Both the position numbers and the translations under genes were made by a program. Below, in pieces: positions 1-12,661 of a stretch of DNA of 64,000 nt. Within the stretch, counting starts at the first letter, position 1; every line of letters starts with the position of its first letter. The notes under the pieces are model-generated. The model did not search any database, was not told the DNA's origin, and saw only the letters and a program-made list of their open reading frames with translations. Origin of the DNA: Sipunculus nudus (lineage: Eukaryota > Annelida > Sipuncula > Golfingiida > Sipunculidae); NCBI GenBank assembly GCA_026874595.1, contig CM049315.1, positions 65,161,389 to 65,225,388 of the forward strand, written 5' to 3'.

Positions 1-1760
1 ATTGCTCATTCATATGACTGTTTCCACATCTTACCCTGTCTGTCTGTCTCTCCATCTTTCTGTATTATTTCAATTTCAGGCAAGAACTCGACTCGGTTAG
101 GGTCTGTCTGTCTCACCTCGACAAGCTACAGTTTTGCAGCAATTGCTTTCAAAATTATATGATAAGTATATAATCGTCCCCAATAGAAGCCTATTGTTTT
201 TGGTCATTATGTGTCAAAGAGCAAGGTCACCAAGACCCCTAAGAATAGTTTTATTTCTTTATATCTTTGTCATGAAATATCGTAATGGCATAAACTGTGG
301 CTCATTTTATTTGTCATTCATTGGCCTTATTTCTGATGTGTAGTAGACTTAATCTGCAGTAACCATGGTTATGCATTTTTTGGGAGAAACCATGAAATTT
401 CAAAACTGTTAACCTTATTTTTGTAACTTTATCATTTTTAAAGCTGGAGAGGTCAAGTTTTTAGCATCATGTTGAATTTTTATAAGTATTACATGATCTT
501 ATTTCAAATTTACGGAAATGACCACTAGGGGCGCTGTACTAGATTTTTCAATGATGCCCCAATTTTAAAGAAATCACTTCAAAATTATTATTCATACATA
601 ATCAGATTTTCATTTTTGGAATAAAGCCACCAAAAGGCGTTGCGCCTCAACCATTTTACAAAAATCATTTTTCTCCTATAGCTTCTAAACTATAAACTAT
701 GTTACAACTTTTATTACAGGATCTGAAACTAGGATCAAAGGGTGTATTCCCTTGGTACACTTGATCTAATTCTGCAGTTACCATGGTGACCTATTTTAGA
801 GTAAATTTCTTAGCAGTTTTACCTTACTTTTTGTAACTTGTAGACCTTCTCTAGCTTTAAAAATGATCAAGTTACGTTTTTGAATCATGTAGAGTTTAAT
901 TAATATTATATTAATTTATTTCAACTTTTTGAAAACAACCACCAGAGGGTCCTGTAAGAGATTTTTATGAGATATCACTAAATGACACCCTACAGGCCAC
1001 AGTGTTTCAACAATTGTTTGAAAACTGATGGATTTTGGTATACAATAATATTTCGAAACTAATTTTTCATTTTTAAAAAATGACCACCATGTGGCGCTGC
1101 ACCGCAAACACTACATCATATCACTATTGTGTCATATCTCCAGAGCTATAAATTAGTTTATAATTTTTATTGCTGCAACTTAAACTAGAATCAATGGCCT
1201 TATACCTGTGAAGACTTGGCCATATTCTGCTATTATCATGTTGACCTTATTTATAGTAAAACTTGTTAAAGTTGGAATAATCAGATTTTCTACCTCTAAC
1301 TCAATCCCCATTTTCCTACCATTGCTTTGATACTGTTGGTACATATTTTTTATTACATGACACCTATTTGTTTTTGTCAAGATCGGTCAAAAGTCAAGAT
1401 CATAAATAAGAACCAATGTCTTATTTTCTTCATAATTTAGTTATGGTTGTATCCATATAGAATGTAGCTCTTTTAATTGGTCTCTCCAAACTTAATTACA
1501 TGAAAGAATGATCTAACCTTGACCTAGTTCTTCTGCACATCCCTCTATCTGTCTGTTTAGTCTTCCACTTTTCACAAAAAAAAGCTGTATAAACATTTAA
1601 TTTTCTTTCCATTTTTTTAGGTTCTGGGTTATTCAAGGAATTCCACTTTCACCTGTCTTTCTGTCTGTCATTTTATTTCATTTGTAGATCCAATTGTTTC
1701 AAAATGTGCCCATTTAACAGACAACCAGACAGAAGAATGACAGACTAAGGGTCATTCATA
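1..1760. repeat. 3' flank of LIAS: degenerate ~430-bp tandem units
   Basis: Related segments start near 343, 769 and 1213 (TCTGCAGTAACCATGGT, TCTGCAGTTACCATGGTGAC, TCTGCTATTATCATG). They carry CTCF-like motifs (see findings). CTGTCTGTCT-rich ends and ACAGACAACCAGACAGA near 1720 resemble the ends of the dispersed families elsewhere. No gene was seen. Confidence 0.6.
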
Positions 1761-2162
1761 TAATGGTGCTGGTCACATTCTTGTGTGTTAATGACAGGGA
1801 TTCATCATTTCTTTAGCTGTGACATGTTCAGATTCCAGGGAGCCCTCCTTTTGACTGTTCTGATTTGGTGATGGCTATTGGGGCATTGTACTTTTTTTTA
1901 ACAATAATTAAAAAAAAATAAAAATACTCTGTGCCAGGTCTGTTTTAAAAGCCTGTGCTCTCCACGTATTTTATCTTGATTTTGTTTGTTGATCAAAGAA
2001 AGAGTACAGATGCCAGTGACCCTTTACTATTCTTGGTCTTGTTCAGTAATGTTTCTTCACATGCATTAGTTCCAGGATAAGGCATAAATGCATCTACATC
2101 CAGTGCAGAGGTGTACGTTACATTAACATATATAAAATCAATAAAAAAGCCCAAGCCACACA

Positions 2163-2227
2163 TCAGTCTGCTGTCTTTTCTGGATCACCCTTCGTCTTTT
2201 TCACCAGGTTCTTAATGAAAAATTCAC
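2163..2227 (-). CDS. LIAS: LIAS last coding exon (C-terminus)
   Basis: The acceptor is TTTCAG at 2233-2228. The exon supplies the last two bases of a Gly codon begun in the previous exon, then encodes EFFIKNLVKKTKGDPEKTAD and stops at TGA (2165-2163). The GEFF-x-KNLV block after the RSSYKA motif is conserved in animal LIAS. The lysine-rich tail is the usual variable C-terminus. The start of this exon is fixed by codon phase with the exon at 12550-12661. No AATAAA on the minus strand lies immediately downstream. The nearest candidate (TTTATT on the plus strand) is near 1672, which would give a 3' UTR of about 0.5 kb; this is weak. Confidence 0.95.
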
Positions 2228-3920
2228 CTGAAATGAGAACAGGGAATTAATACATAATATCTTCAGGCAAAGGTTGTTCATCCATTTAATTGTTCTTGAG
2301 TGAACATACAGAATTATGAATACCTGGTCAAAATGCTCCATCTAAGGTTACATTTTCTCATTTGAAAGATTGTCTAAAGTCCAACCCTTTTCATTTTCAT
2401 CCGGTACCATTGGGGATTGAAAATTTTGAAGGATTACACATACTGCTGGATTACATATCAGGGTCATCCCAAGCAGAATATATTATACCCGGGGGGCAGC
2501 AAATGCTCGTTGTACCTCAATTACAAAACGGATAATGAATGATTTAATTCTGAAAGAGGCATAAAACAATGAAGGAGGAATGTACATGTAAATCAAAGCC
2601 ATCAAAATGTACTTTATTCAACAATAAACATTCTACTGGAATATAGCAACATAATCAACAAGTAAATTGAATGAATCACACAAATTATATCACTAATACA
2701 ATATACATATACTTAAATATACATTAAGGGTCCACACATGGGTAAATCATTTGAGATGATCGGTGCAGAAGAACCTGACTAGAGTGCACTCCCTTTTGTC
2801 ATGAACAGCGGCTGCAATAAGTCAAACAACAGAGTAACAACAAATTTGCCTGGTGGGGTTTAATTAGTTGTCAAGATAAGCCGGGAAGCTGTGTACAATA
2901 GCTGATCACCACCAGAACAATACAACTGGGCAATTAAATTCCGGGTACAGCTTGGCGGACTGTCTTTGATGTCAGAGTAGACACTACTTTTCTTAAACCA
3001 AAAATTTTCAGATAAGTCAGCTGACATATTTGTCATTTGTGTCATTGAGCCTAGTAACGCTTGTACCGCTATACCAGGACTGTGTGTTTTTTTTAATAAG
3101 GGGAAAACACTGAACTTTGCTTATTTTCAGGAATGTTCACATATTAATTTTGTACAATGCCTGACCAGGAATGATTAATCCACTAGAGTTTTAACCCTAC
3201 ATATAGTGTTTCAGGTCAAAACCACGAAATGTTAAACCCACGCTATATTCTGAATCCACAGTATATTCATTAAGGGTCCACACATAGGTAAAGCACAACT
3301 GAGGTGAACGCTGCAGAAGAACCTGTCCAGAGTGCACTTCCTTTTGTCATGAACAGCAGCTGCAGTAAGTCTGACAATAGAGTAACAACAAATTGTGCTC
3401 ACTGAAATCCTCTAAGGTATCAAAGTCATTTGTATTGTGCACTCTCTATCAAATGCCAATAAGTCCTTCTTATATCATGCAAAACTCCATAAAATATATA
3501 TCATTTTAAACTTATTATTCATCTGATGATATATAATATGGTTTTGTATCTCATCAAAGATGTTCAAATTTGTAAACTTAGGTATAAAACATATTTTTTG
3601 GTAAAAAAATCAAGTTATTCCAAGATCATCTTTGCTGTTATCTAATTTTTAGAAGGCTCATGAGAAAAACATGAAAATATCCCCAGGTAATTTTATGTTT
3701 ACTAACCTATCATGTACCTTTCATATTTAAAATGCAATTATTAAATTTTGCTCAAATAAATGTTAACATTCTTTGTGAAAAATGTTCATAACTTTGGAAA
3801 AAGAAAAAAAAACACTTTTCATATTTAACTTTGTGGGTATGAAATAAGAAATGTATGTGACTTGAAGTTACTGAGAAATATCCATTTAATACTCAAGCAT
3901 TTCTCTAAGATCCCACTTTG
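2228..3920. repeat. Intronic sequence with a ~120-bp direct repeat
   Basis: TAAGGGTCCACACA starts at 2725 and again at 3271 (offset 546). The two copies stay similar for about 120 bp, through AGAGTAACAACAAATT. They may be the two ends of an insertion or an old local duplication. The rest is AT-rich, with no coding signal. Confidence 0.7.
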
Positions 3921-3922
3921 AG

Positions 3923-6900
3923 AACAAGGCCCACAAGCCTAAAGCAAACCTGTGCCATGGGATATACACCAGGTATAATGCATCAATGCTGAACTATTAC
4001 ATTTCAAGTACATGTGTAACATGTACATGAACAATGCAAGTACTTAGCATTTTAAACAAGAACCAATTACACAAACATCATGGCTGAAATACTGGCATCG
4101 GTGCACACAACATAAAAACTAGAATACGGGTAGTTGATAAGCGATTACGTGTATCCGCCAATATTACCCGAGTGGAATGGGTGAAGTGAGACATGGATTG
4201 AGTGGCAAGGGGAAATAGAGTGAGGTGTGTTGCATATTAGCATGGATGTCTGCAGCCAAAATGTGTATGTAGGTTGCGCCACCTACCACAAAATCCAGAA
4301 AACTGTCCAAGTTGAATACATATGCAAAATTTTAGGCAGATAAGTCAAACCACTACATGTATATGAGTGATTTTATCCTACAGCAAACAAACAGAAGGAA
4401 AAATGGTTGCAGGTGGTGGATACAATTATTGTAGGTGGTGCCACCAGTTTTGTATATGACAAAATTATCAAAGATGTATGAATATGCCCAATTTCAGGCT
4501 GATATATCAAACTCCTCCTGAGGAATAAGCAGGGACATACTGTACAAAAATTATTATAGATGGTGCCATCAGTTTTGTATATGGCAAAATTATCAAAGAT
4601 GTATAAATATGCCCAATTTCAGGCTGATATATCAAACTCCTCCTAAGAAATAAGCAGGGACATAAACTGTGCAAAAATTATTATAGGTGGTGCCACCAGT
4701 CTTGTATAAGACAAAGCAATCCAATATGTATAAATATGCATAATTTCAAACTGATAAATCAAATCCCTCCTGAGAAATGAGCAGGCACAAACACTGTGCT
4801 AAAGTCATTGTAGGTGGCAACACCAGTCATCAAAGATGCATGGACATGTCAAAATATCAGGCCAAAACAATAAATATTCTTAAAACTTCTCTTGAGTCAG
4901 GGAACTGGGCTTACTAGGCTTAGCTAAAAAAGGCAGTGGCCAGAAGACTAGAATGAATTGCTTTCTCCACCTATTTCAATGAGTGAGCTCTTGACCTGCA
5001 CTTGGCTGCACTGAGTGAACTCTTGACCTGTTCCTGGCTGCACTGAGTTAACTCTTGACTTGTTGCATAATATGACACAGTTGGCAGTCTGCCAAGGCTA
5101 TAAACTGATCCAGACTGAACTTTGGCCTGTTGCCAAATCTGAAATAGTTGGCAGTCTGCCAAGCTGTTTTTACATACTGACTCAATCTTTGCCTGTAGGT
5201 CAATCTGTTTACACATACTTAAAGACTTTAGCTACAATGCTTTATTATCAAGCTGATATATCCATTTTTACCAAAATGTTTAGAATAATAAAAGATGTAG
5301 TCCCTTCATTGTTAAGGGACTAAAAGTACAATAATTCTTCAAAAATCATTAAAGTTAACTTGAACAAAGGCCTCCTTAAAATCATTTTTTGTGCAATGAT
5401 ACAGAAGTTGAAACAACAGTTTTGCAGAAGAATACACCTGCAGTCCTTAGTTTGAAATAGGCTTACTAATGGACTCAAGACCAACTTCATCTATCTATGA
5501 CTCTACAAATAATCAACAAACCAAATCTATTCTTATACAAGTGAAAGTAGGTGTTTCACATAAGAGTTTTTCACTGGACGTTTGCTCTGTTGCTCATATG
5601 TGATTTTTTTGCAGCGGTCTATGATGATTTGATGTGAACTTGCTTGTTAACTGTAGTGACCTTATGTTGTTTGAAATCAAAAGTTTTCATTTTTCCAGGT
5701 ATTTTTAGTTTGAGGCACTGCCAAAATTGTCAAAATAACAGACAATATCAGGTAGCTAGATTCATGCAAGTGCAAGGGCAGTCAAAACAAACACGTAATG
5801 ACACAATGACATTCTACCGGGATAGACGCTGGATCATGGAGTTGGTAGTTGGCATCATAATCGTACTCACTAATGTTGTTAGGCCAAGAACAATTAACAG
5901 AGATAAACCTGTGCAAGTTGCTCAGCTCTTACTTTGGCTGTAAGTGCGTCATTGTCTGCACAGCTGTCAGTTAAGTGAGTGTGTGGAGGGCCCTGCCTTA
6001 TCAGAATGGACTACCACTGTTAGTACACAGCCGCCTCGGAAGTGTGTTTTTTTGGTAATTAGCTTATCAAGTTTTAGTTGAGAATTCATAATGTCACCGG
6101 ATTTAACTTTTTAAAATTAGATTGGAAAGTAAATGACCTAGTAGTCTCCCTATCTTAAACAAGGCCTACAGGCCTAATGCTAACCTGTGCAAAGTTTGGG
6201 AGTATGAAAGGGGGTTTATTATTAAATTTTAATACTGATCCTCTTAAGTCCTGCATATCTACCTTAGTCACTATGATTTCAGCAAAATGGACGTTTCAGA
6301 CCTGCATGTTTCAGACTAGGACATTTTAAAACTAGGATGTTTTACACATCGTCTAGACACCAGATAGAGCCAGGTCAGTTGCCAAGGTGATTTCTTGACC
6401 TCACCTGATTGAACTGAGTGACTTCTTGACTTGGCATGTTGAAACTTGGCATGTTGTCAGATCTGTTTCAAACACTGAAAGCCTTTTTCAATTGGCTACA
6501 CTGCTTTTTTAAAGCTGCATTACCCCAGTCTATTCTTATTAAACTGGCAGAACCCTACCATAGAATAATTCTTGTAAAGTTTAAACCAATCAGCATAACA
6601 GTTTCATCATAAAACAGTGTATAAGCCAGAAGTGTCTTAAATTACATTTTTGCTTGTAAAAAACAGATTAATGTAGGTGGCGCTACCATTACCTCAATTT
6701 CAGATATGATTTATGTGACAAACATTGGAATAAAATTTGGTGATGATAGCTCCAGCCGTTTCTCCTGTAACTTGGCCAAAAATCTCTGAACTGCAACCAT
6801 TTAAACAAACTTGAGATTGTTCCAGGGATTATTTCTCTGAAATATTGGACAATATGGCTGGACACTTTTGGCGAAGTTTTTTAAGGTTTTTTAGCTTTTT

Positions 6901-7110
6901 CCCTATAAATTTATGAAAATGCAGTTAGAAAAAAATAAACAAAATCCAATAGAGTTTTTTTCAGATGACTGATTATTTGCAAAAAATTGGAAAATGCTAA
7001 CTCCTGCTGTTTTTGAGATAGCTATGGTTAACCTACAGATGAGCCATGACAAACAGATGCACAATGGACGATGCCGCACCATCACATAAGCTCACAGGTT
7101 CACTAAAAAT
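3923..7110 (+). mobile_element. Family B dispersed element, copy 1
   Basis: Starts AACAAGGCCCACAAGCCTAA and ends AGCTCACAGGTTCACTAAAAA. The subterminal GCGAACCTGTG (intact in sister copies) is the reverse complement of the 3' CACAGGTTCGC. Inside are short tandem blocks of CTGGCTGCACTGAGTGAACT (near 4980-5070) and copies of a TAGGTGGYGCCACC module. Another family start (AACAAGGCCTACAGGCCTAA near 6160) is nested or fused. Helentron-like structure is inferred. Confidence 0.7.
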
Positions 7111-7385
7111 TTGATAAGTTTAGGGTTTATAAACAACGTTAATACCTAAACTTTGTCTCTGTGTACCAAACAAGAAAGCAAAGACCCTGTCTTGCTTTTT
7201 AGCAAGAGCAGTGACAAAAGGGATTTTATCATGTGAATGCCAAATTTTGACCTTAATTTAGGTTTTACAGATGATTTTCCATGGACCTCCCTGGATGTTA
7301 AATAAGAAGATTCTAGTTTGAATGGTTATGATTTGTACCCTATAAACGGATCACTGCACCTTTGAAGGTCTAAAATATGAAGAAA
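7111..7385. repeat. Short fragment between family B copies
   Basis: Contains a piece of family A (TTCTAGTTTGAATGGTTATG type, near 7310) and an ACAAGAAAGCAAAG start. Nothing coding was seen. Confidence 0.5.
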
Positions 7386-10300
7386 AACAAAGCCTACAGG
7401 CCTAATGCGAACCTGTGCATTGGGAAATACACCAGGTATAATGCTTCCATGCTGGACCATTACTTTTCATGTATATGAACTATGCAAGTACTAAACATTT
7501 TGAATAAGAAACAATTACACAAACATCACTGCTGAAATTCTGGCATAGGTGCACACAACACTAAAAAGATTGTAGCTGGCACCACCAGTCTTGTATACAA
7601 CGAAGCTATCAGAGATATATACATACGCCCAATTTCAGACTGATATATCAAACCCCTCCTGAGAAAAAGTGTGCAAATGTCATGGTAGGTGGCGACACCT
7701 GTCTTGTGAGCGAGAAAGCCTTCAAAGACACATAGACAGGTCAAAATATTAGGCCAATACATCAAAATTTCCTTGAGTCTGATGCATGGGGCTGACCAGG
7801 CTTAGGTGTGGAAGGCTGTTGCCCCGAGTGAACTTTGACAAATTGCTTGCTCAGACTACTGCACTGAGTGAACTCATGACCTGCACCTGGCTAGACTGAG
7901 TGAACTTTTGACCTGTACCTGGCTGCAATGAGTGAACTCTTGACCTGTTGCATAATCTGACACAGATGGCAGTTCGCCAAAGCTATAAATAGAATGCAGC
8001 TACTGCACTGAGATAACTCCTGACCATTACCTGGCTGCACTGAGTGAACTCTTGACCTGTTGCCTAATCTGATACAGTTTGCAGTCTGCCAAAGCTATAA
8101 ATAGATCCAGACTGACCTCTAGCCTGTTGCCAAATCTGAAATAGTAGCCACAACATTGCATAAGCTCATGCAGGGGCCCTGCCCTGAGGGGCTTGACACC
8201 CATGAAGTGATCACATGGTGCCCATGAGGTGTTCACATGTAGCCCATGAGGTGATCACATGCCATGTGCTTGGCTGCACTGATTGAACTCTTGACCTATA
8301 TCTGGCTGCCCTGAATGAACTCTTGATCTGTTCCCAAATCTGAAACAGTTGGCAGTTTCTCAACCTATTTAATGATGCAGATTCAATCTTGGCCTGTTGG
8401 TATATCTGTTTACACATACTGAAAGACTTTGGTTAAAATTTATTTTTTCAAGCCGACATATTCATAAACTTTTTATCAAAATATCTAGAATAATAAAAGA
8501 TGCAGTACTTTCATTGTTAAAGGTCCAATAGTTCTGCCAAAAATCATTCTAGTAAACTTGAACAAAGGCCACCTAAGAATAATTTTTGTGCAATGTTACA
8601 GAAGATATAATTGAAATAATAATTTTGTAGAAGAACACTTTTGCAGTCCTCAGTTTGAAAAAGACATAATAATGGCCATAAGACCAACTTAAGCTTTTCA
8701 CAACTCAACCAAAAATCAACAAACTCAGTATATTCTGATATTATTGAAAGAACCATGTCCTAGGATAATTCTTTTGAAAAATTGAACAATTCAACTTGAC
8801 AGTTTCATCATTACGCTGAAAGAGGCTAAAATTATGAGGTTTTTTGCCCATAAAAAACAGGTCAATGTAGGTGGCACCACTAAATCTACAACTTCAAATA
8901 TGAGTCATGTGACCAACATTTGCACAATACCTGGTAATGCTAGCTTCTGTCATTTCTGAGAGTACTATGTCAGTATGCTTACTTGGCCGAATGACTGTTC
9001 AAATTTGTGTAACTCCACTAAAATTCATCAAATGCAAACCATTTGAACAAACTTGAGAGGGCTTGCCTCTGGGATCATTTGTGTAAAATATTTAACAATT
9101 TGGATGGACCGTCTACAAGAAGACGACTTCTGGGAATGGTAGCTCCTGCTATTCCTGAGAAATTATGGATTAATGTACAGATGACCAATGACCCCCATAC
9201 AAAAATAGGTCAATTCAGGTGGCGCCACCAATACCTGAATTTCATATATGACTCATGTGACCAACACTGGCAAAGAATTTGGTGATGATAGCTCTGGCTG
9301 TTTCTGAGACTGTCATTTTAGTATGCTTTTTTGGACAGATGACTAAGTTAAACTTCCTGAACAAAATTGAGGGAGATGGTATAAAAGATTATTTCTGTGA
9401 AATATTGAACAATTTGGCTTGAGTGTTTCGGAGAAGAAGATTTTTAAAGTTTTTTTTTAGCTTTTTCTCTATAAAATTTAAGAAAATTTTCAGATGGCTA
9501 ATTTTTTGCATTAAATTTCATGATGCTAGCTCCAATCATTTACAAAAATAGTATAGGTTAACGTACAGAAGACAAACGCCGCCACACCATCGCATTAGTT
9601 CACAGGTTCATTAAAAATTAATACAGATGCATATTGAATGCAAAATTGTAATACAGATACATCTCACTGATGGCAAAATCTTGAATTAATTTGATATGGA
9701 TACCAATTATTTATAATCCATGTACAGCCGTCTTTATATACCCACAGAGAGCTGTATAGCTGTGATTGTAAACATTGCCTGGCATGAGGAATATCTAAAA
9801 ATCATAAATCTACTTTTTTTAAAAGCTTTTAAAAAACATTCTTGTCAATATTAACCATAGATAACCTGAAATCTAAATGTCTAGAGGCATGATGTAATAA
9901 ATGCTGATAAACTGGTGCCAGTCTAGATGTATCTAGATGTATCTGTGTATACACAGTTAACATATATGGTAAAATGACTCAATTGAACCTTTATTATTCA
10001 GCCAAAATTCATTCTTTGGAACCATAAAAGACAATTATTATAAGAATTATTCAGGGGATTATTCTTGTAAAATATTAAACAAATTGGCCTCAGTGGCGTC
10101 AGTCAAAAAACGTTTAGCAGGTTTATAACTCGTATGGGAAAATACAGCAAAATGGCTAAGTTAAGCTTCCAATAACTCAGCCAAAAATCACTGAAGCAAA
10201 ACCATTTGAACAAACTTGAATTATCAACATCTAAGGATAATTTATGTGTGAGATTTAAGAATTTGGCCCAGTGGTTCTTGAGAAGAAGATCTTTGTAGCA

Positions 10301-11012
10301 ACTGAGCTAAAATGGGCTGTTATGGCATATGACTAAATTAAGCTTCCCATAACTCAGCCAAAAGTCACTGAACTGAGACCTTTTGTACAAACTTCAGAAA
10401 GCACTACCCTAAGATCATTTCTGTCCGATATTAAACAATCTGGCCAAATGGTTTCAGAGAAGAAGTTTTTTGTAGCTGTCAGTATGATACGGGCACTGAT
10501 GACCCCGGTACAAAAAAGGCCAATGCAGGTGGCACCACCAATACCTGAATTTCTGACATGACTCATGTGACCAACATTGGCATAAAATTTGGTGATGACA
10601 GCTCCAGCCGTTTCTAAGATTGTAATTTTAGTATGCTTTTTTGGACAGATGACTAAGTTCAACTAGCTGTAACTCGGCCAAAAATCACCGAACTTAAACC
10701 TTTCGAACAAACTTGAGAGAAATTGTTCCAGGGATCATTTCTGTGAAATATTGGACAATTTGACTAAACAGTTTCTGAGAAGAAGATTTTTAGAGTTTTT
10801 TTAGCTTTTTCTCTATAAAATCTAAGAAAATGCAGTTAGCCAAAAAATAAGCAAAATCCAACAGAGTTTTTTAGATGTCTAATTTTTTGCAGAAAAATTT
10901 CTTGATGCTAACTGTTGCCGTTTTCAAGATAGTATGGGTTAACGTACAGACGATGGCCGACGGACGCCGGACGACGCCACACCATCGCATAAGCTCACAG
11001 GTTCGCTAAAAA
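7386..11012 (+). mobile_element. Family B dispersed element, copy 2 (longest)
   Basis: Begins AACAAAGCCTACAGGCCTAA followed by TGCGAACCTGTGCA and ends GCTCACAGGTTCGCTAAAAA. The two ends are inverted copies over GCGAACCTGTG. It parallels copy 3 over most of its length, including the block at 8160-8240 with GTGATCACATG repeats and GACGGACGCCGG just before the end. No intact reading frame. Confidence 0.75.
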
Positions 11013-11600
11013 TAGATGTGCTCAGACAATGGTGCTCAGGGGGCCCCGCGTTTCTGCTAGTGCCGGACTAGTTAACATATGGGTGAAAAAATAAGTTAAA
11101 TTTGAAAAATATGACAAACAGAAATAGGTTTTTATCCATATGCATAAGGGAAAAAATCCTAAAGATCAAATAATATTAAGGAAGATATGTCTGGAACAAT
11201 GTGTGCAATAGAAAATCACTGAATGTAGTCTGTTAGCCAATTTTGATTTTGAGCAAGTCTGTAATTCAATAGGTCTGGAGCCCTCATGGGCACCAATGAT
11301 CCCTTTGAAATCAGGAAAGCTGCAGAATGTTGTTGCTGAGTTATCCCATGCGACAGAAAATCAGCAAATTGGCTGTGGTGGCCATATTGGAATTTCAACA
11401 GGTCTGTAATTCGATAGATCTGGAGCCCTTATAGGTACCAATCATCCCTGTGAATTCGGGAAGCTGCAGTATGTTGTTCTTGAGTTATCGTGAGCGAAAG
11501 AGAGTGTCACTGACGGAAGGCCGGAAGTATGGATGGACAGAAGGACAGACTGACACGGTGATCACTATAGGGCACCGCTTTTCAAGTTGGGCCCTAAAAA
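11013..11600 (+). mobile_element. Family C dispersed element, short copy
   Basis: Starts GATGTGCTCAGACAATGGTG with GGGGGCCCCGC and ends TTGGGCCCTAAAAA after ATCACTATAGGGCACC. It shares its body (GGTCTGGAGCCC, GGTACCAATCATCCCTGTGA) with the larger copy at 46130-47455. Confidence 0.7.
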
Positions 11601-11757
11601 TAAGCTCAATCCAATCAAGTTTGACATGTGACTGATTCTTACATGCAATTTTGAGCTATTAGCTCAAACAGTTTCTGAGATAGCATGGGTTAAGGTACGG
11701 ACAGCTAACAATAGACTACACTGTGAAATCGCATGAGCTCACAGGTTTGCTAAAAAG
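11601..11757 (+). mobile_element. Family B 3' end fragment
   Basis: Runs from near AGCTCAATCCAATCAAG to GCTCACAGGTTTGCTAAAAA, matching the last ~150 bp of family B. Confidence 0.65.
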
Positions 11758-11944
11758 ACAGTAAGTATTTTTTTCTGTAAGTAAAACTTATCTCTAGTAA
11801 TTGTAACTGCTCAATTACTGTTTTCATATCTAAAAATTTATCTAAAAGTCCTTTTTATAGATATATAGCTATTCCTTTGTTATTACTGGTACCTTCTACA
11901 CGCAAAAATTTACCATTGAGTTATCTTTACACTTATTTCACTAA

Positions 11945-12178
11945 CTACTTGTTAAGAGATGATTCTTGTAAGCATGCAATATGAACCCTCCCAATATCCA
12001 GTTTTCTAGATATTCCTTGTCTTTTCAATTTATTTTGCAAACCATGGCAGTTTAGCGTGAGTACTTTCAGGGGAGCAATTTTTGTATGATTGTTGATCAA
12101 ATACTCATAGTCCAAGTCCAGTTCTGATTCCGAGAAGTCAGCGGCAACTGTCAACTCTGATGTCAAAGCCATTAACAA
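11945..12178 (-). pseudogene. LINE endonuclease N-terminal fragment
   Basis: The minus-strand frame contains LKVLTLNCHGLQNKLKRQ and then HIACLQESSL, the first strands of an APE-type endonuclease domain as found at the start of LINE ORF2. The catalytic Glu of QE(S/T) is present. The frame ends right after the motif, so the rest of ORF2 is missing. It is a 5' fragment or a decayed copy, not host coding sequence. Confidence 0.6.
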
Positions 12179-12179
12179 G

Positions 12180-12549
12180 TGACTTGTGGGTCATGACACT
12201 CAGCTGACCAGCATGACATTACAAGCTAACATTCAACAGGAATTGTATCATCTGAAACACCAACTGAGTTTAACATCAGATGTGATCTTGATCTTTGTAT
12301 CATATATAGAAATATAAGATTTATGAAGAACTAGTTTGATCAATTTTGTTCAAATTTTGCATGCTAAATGTGTAAAATTTAAGGAAATTAATGGAAAAAA
12401 CTTGTAGTTCCAAGTGATTTACTTGTAGAAATGAAGCACTATCTCCGTCAATGCTGCATATTTCAAAAGCAATGTGTATTAAAAATATATCCATACAATA
12501 ACCCTTAAATACACAACCCTACAACAACCACAGACAGGAGAGGACGTAC
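12180..12549. other. Intronic sequence next to the RSSY exon
   Basis: AT-rich, no repeat family or coding frame recognised. The LIAS donor GTACG begins at 12549. Confidence 0.5.
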
Positions 12550-12661
12550 CTGCTTTGTACGATGATCTGACCAAAGGACCACTGGCGGTGTAACTGAACC
12601 CAAGCTTGTTCCCGGTCTCCTCCCAGTACTTAAACTTCTCTGGTGTCACATATTCTTTTAC
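12550..12661 (-). CDS. LIAS: LIAS exon with RSSY motif
   Basis: 112 nt encoding [19 protein letters not shown], then [18 protein letters not shown] and the first base of a Gly codon. The acceptor is TCTACAG (12668-12662) and the donor GTACG starts at 12549. The [10 protein letters not shown] block is diagnostic. In characterised lipoyl synthases the serine of RSSY ligates an iron of the auxiliary [4Fe-4S] cluster that is sacrificed as sulfur donor. The exon's acceptor is the first unit of the 33-bp minisatellite that fills the next 1.8 kb of intron, so the pyrimidine tract and AG belong to a tandem array. Confidence 0.96.
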
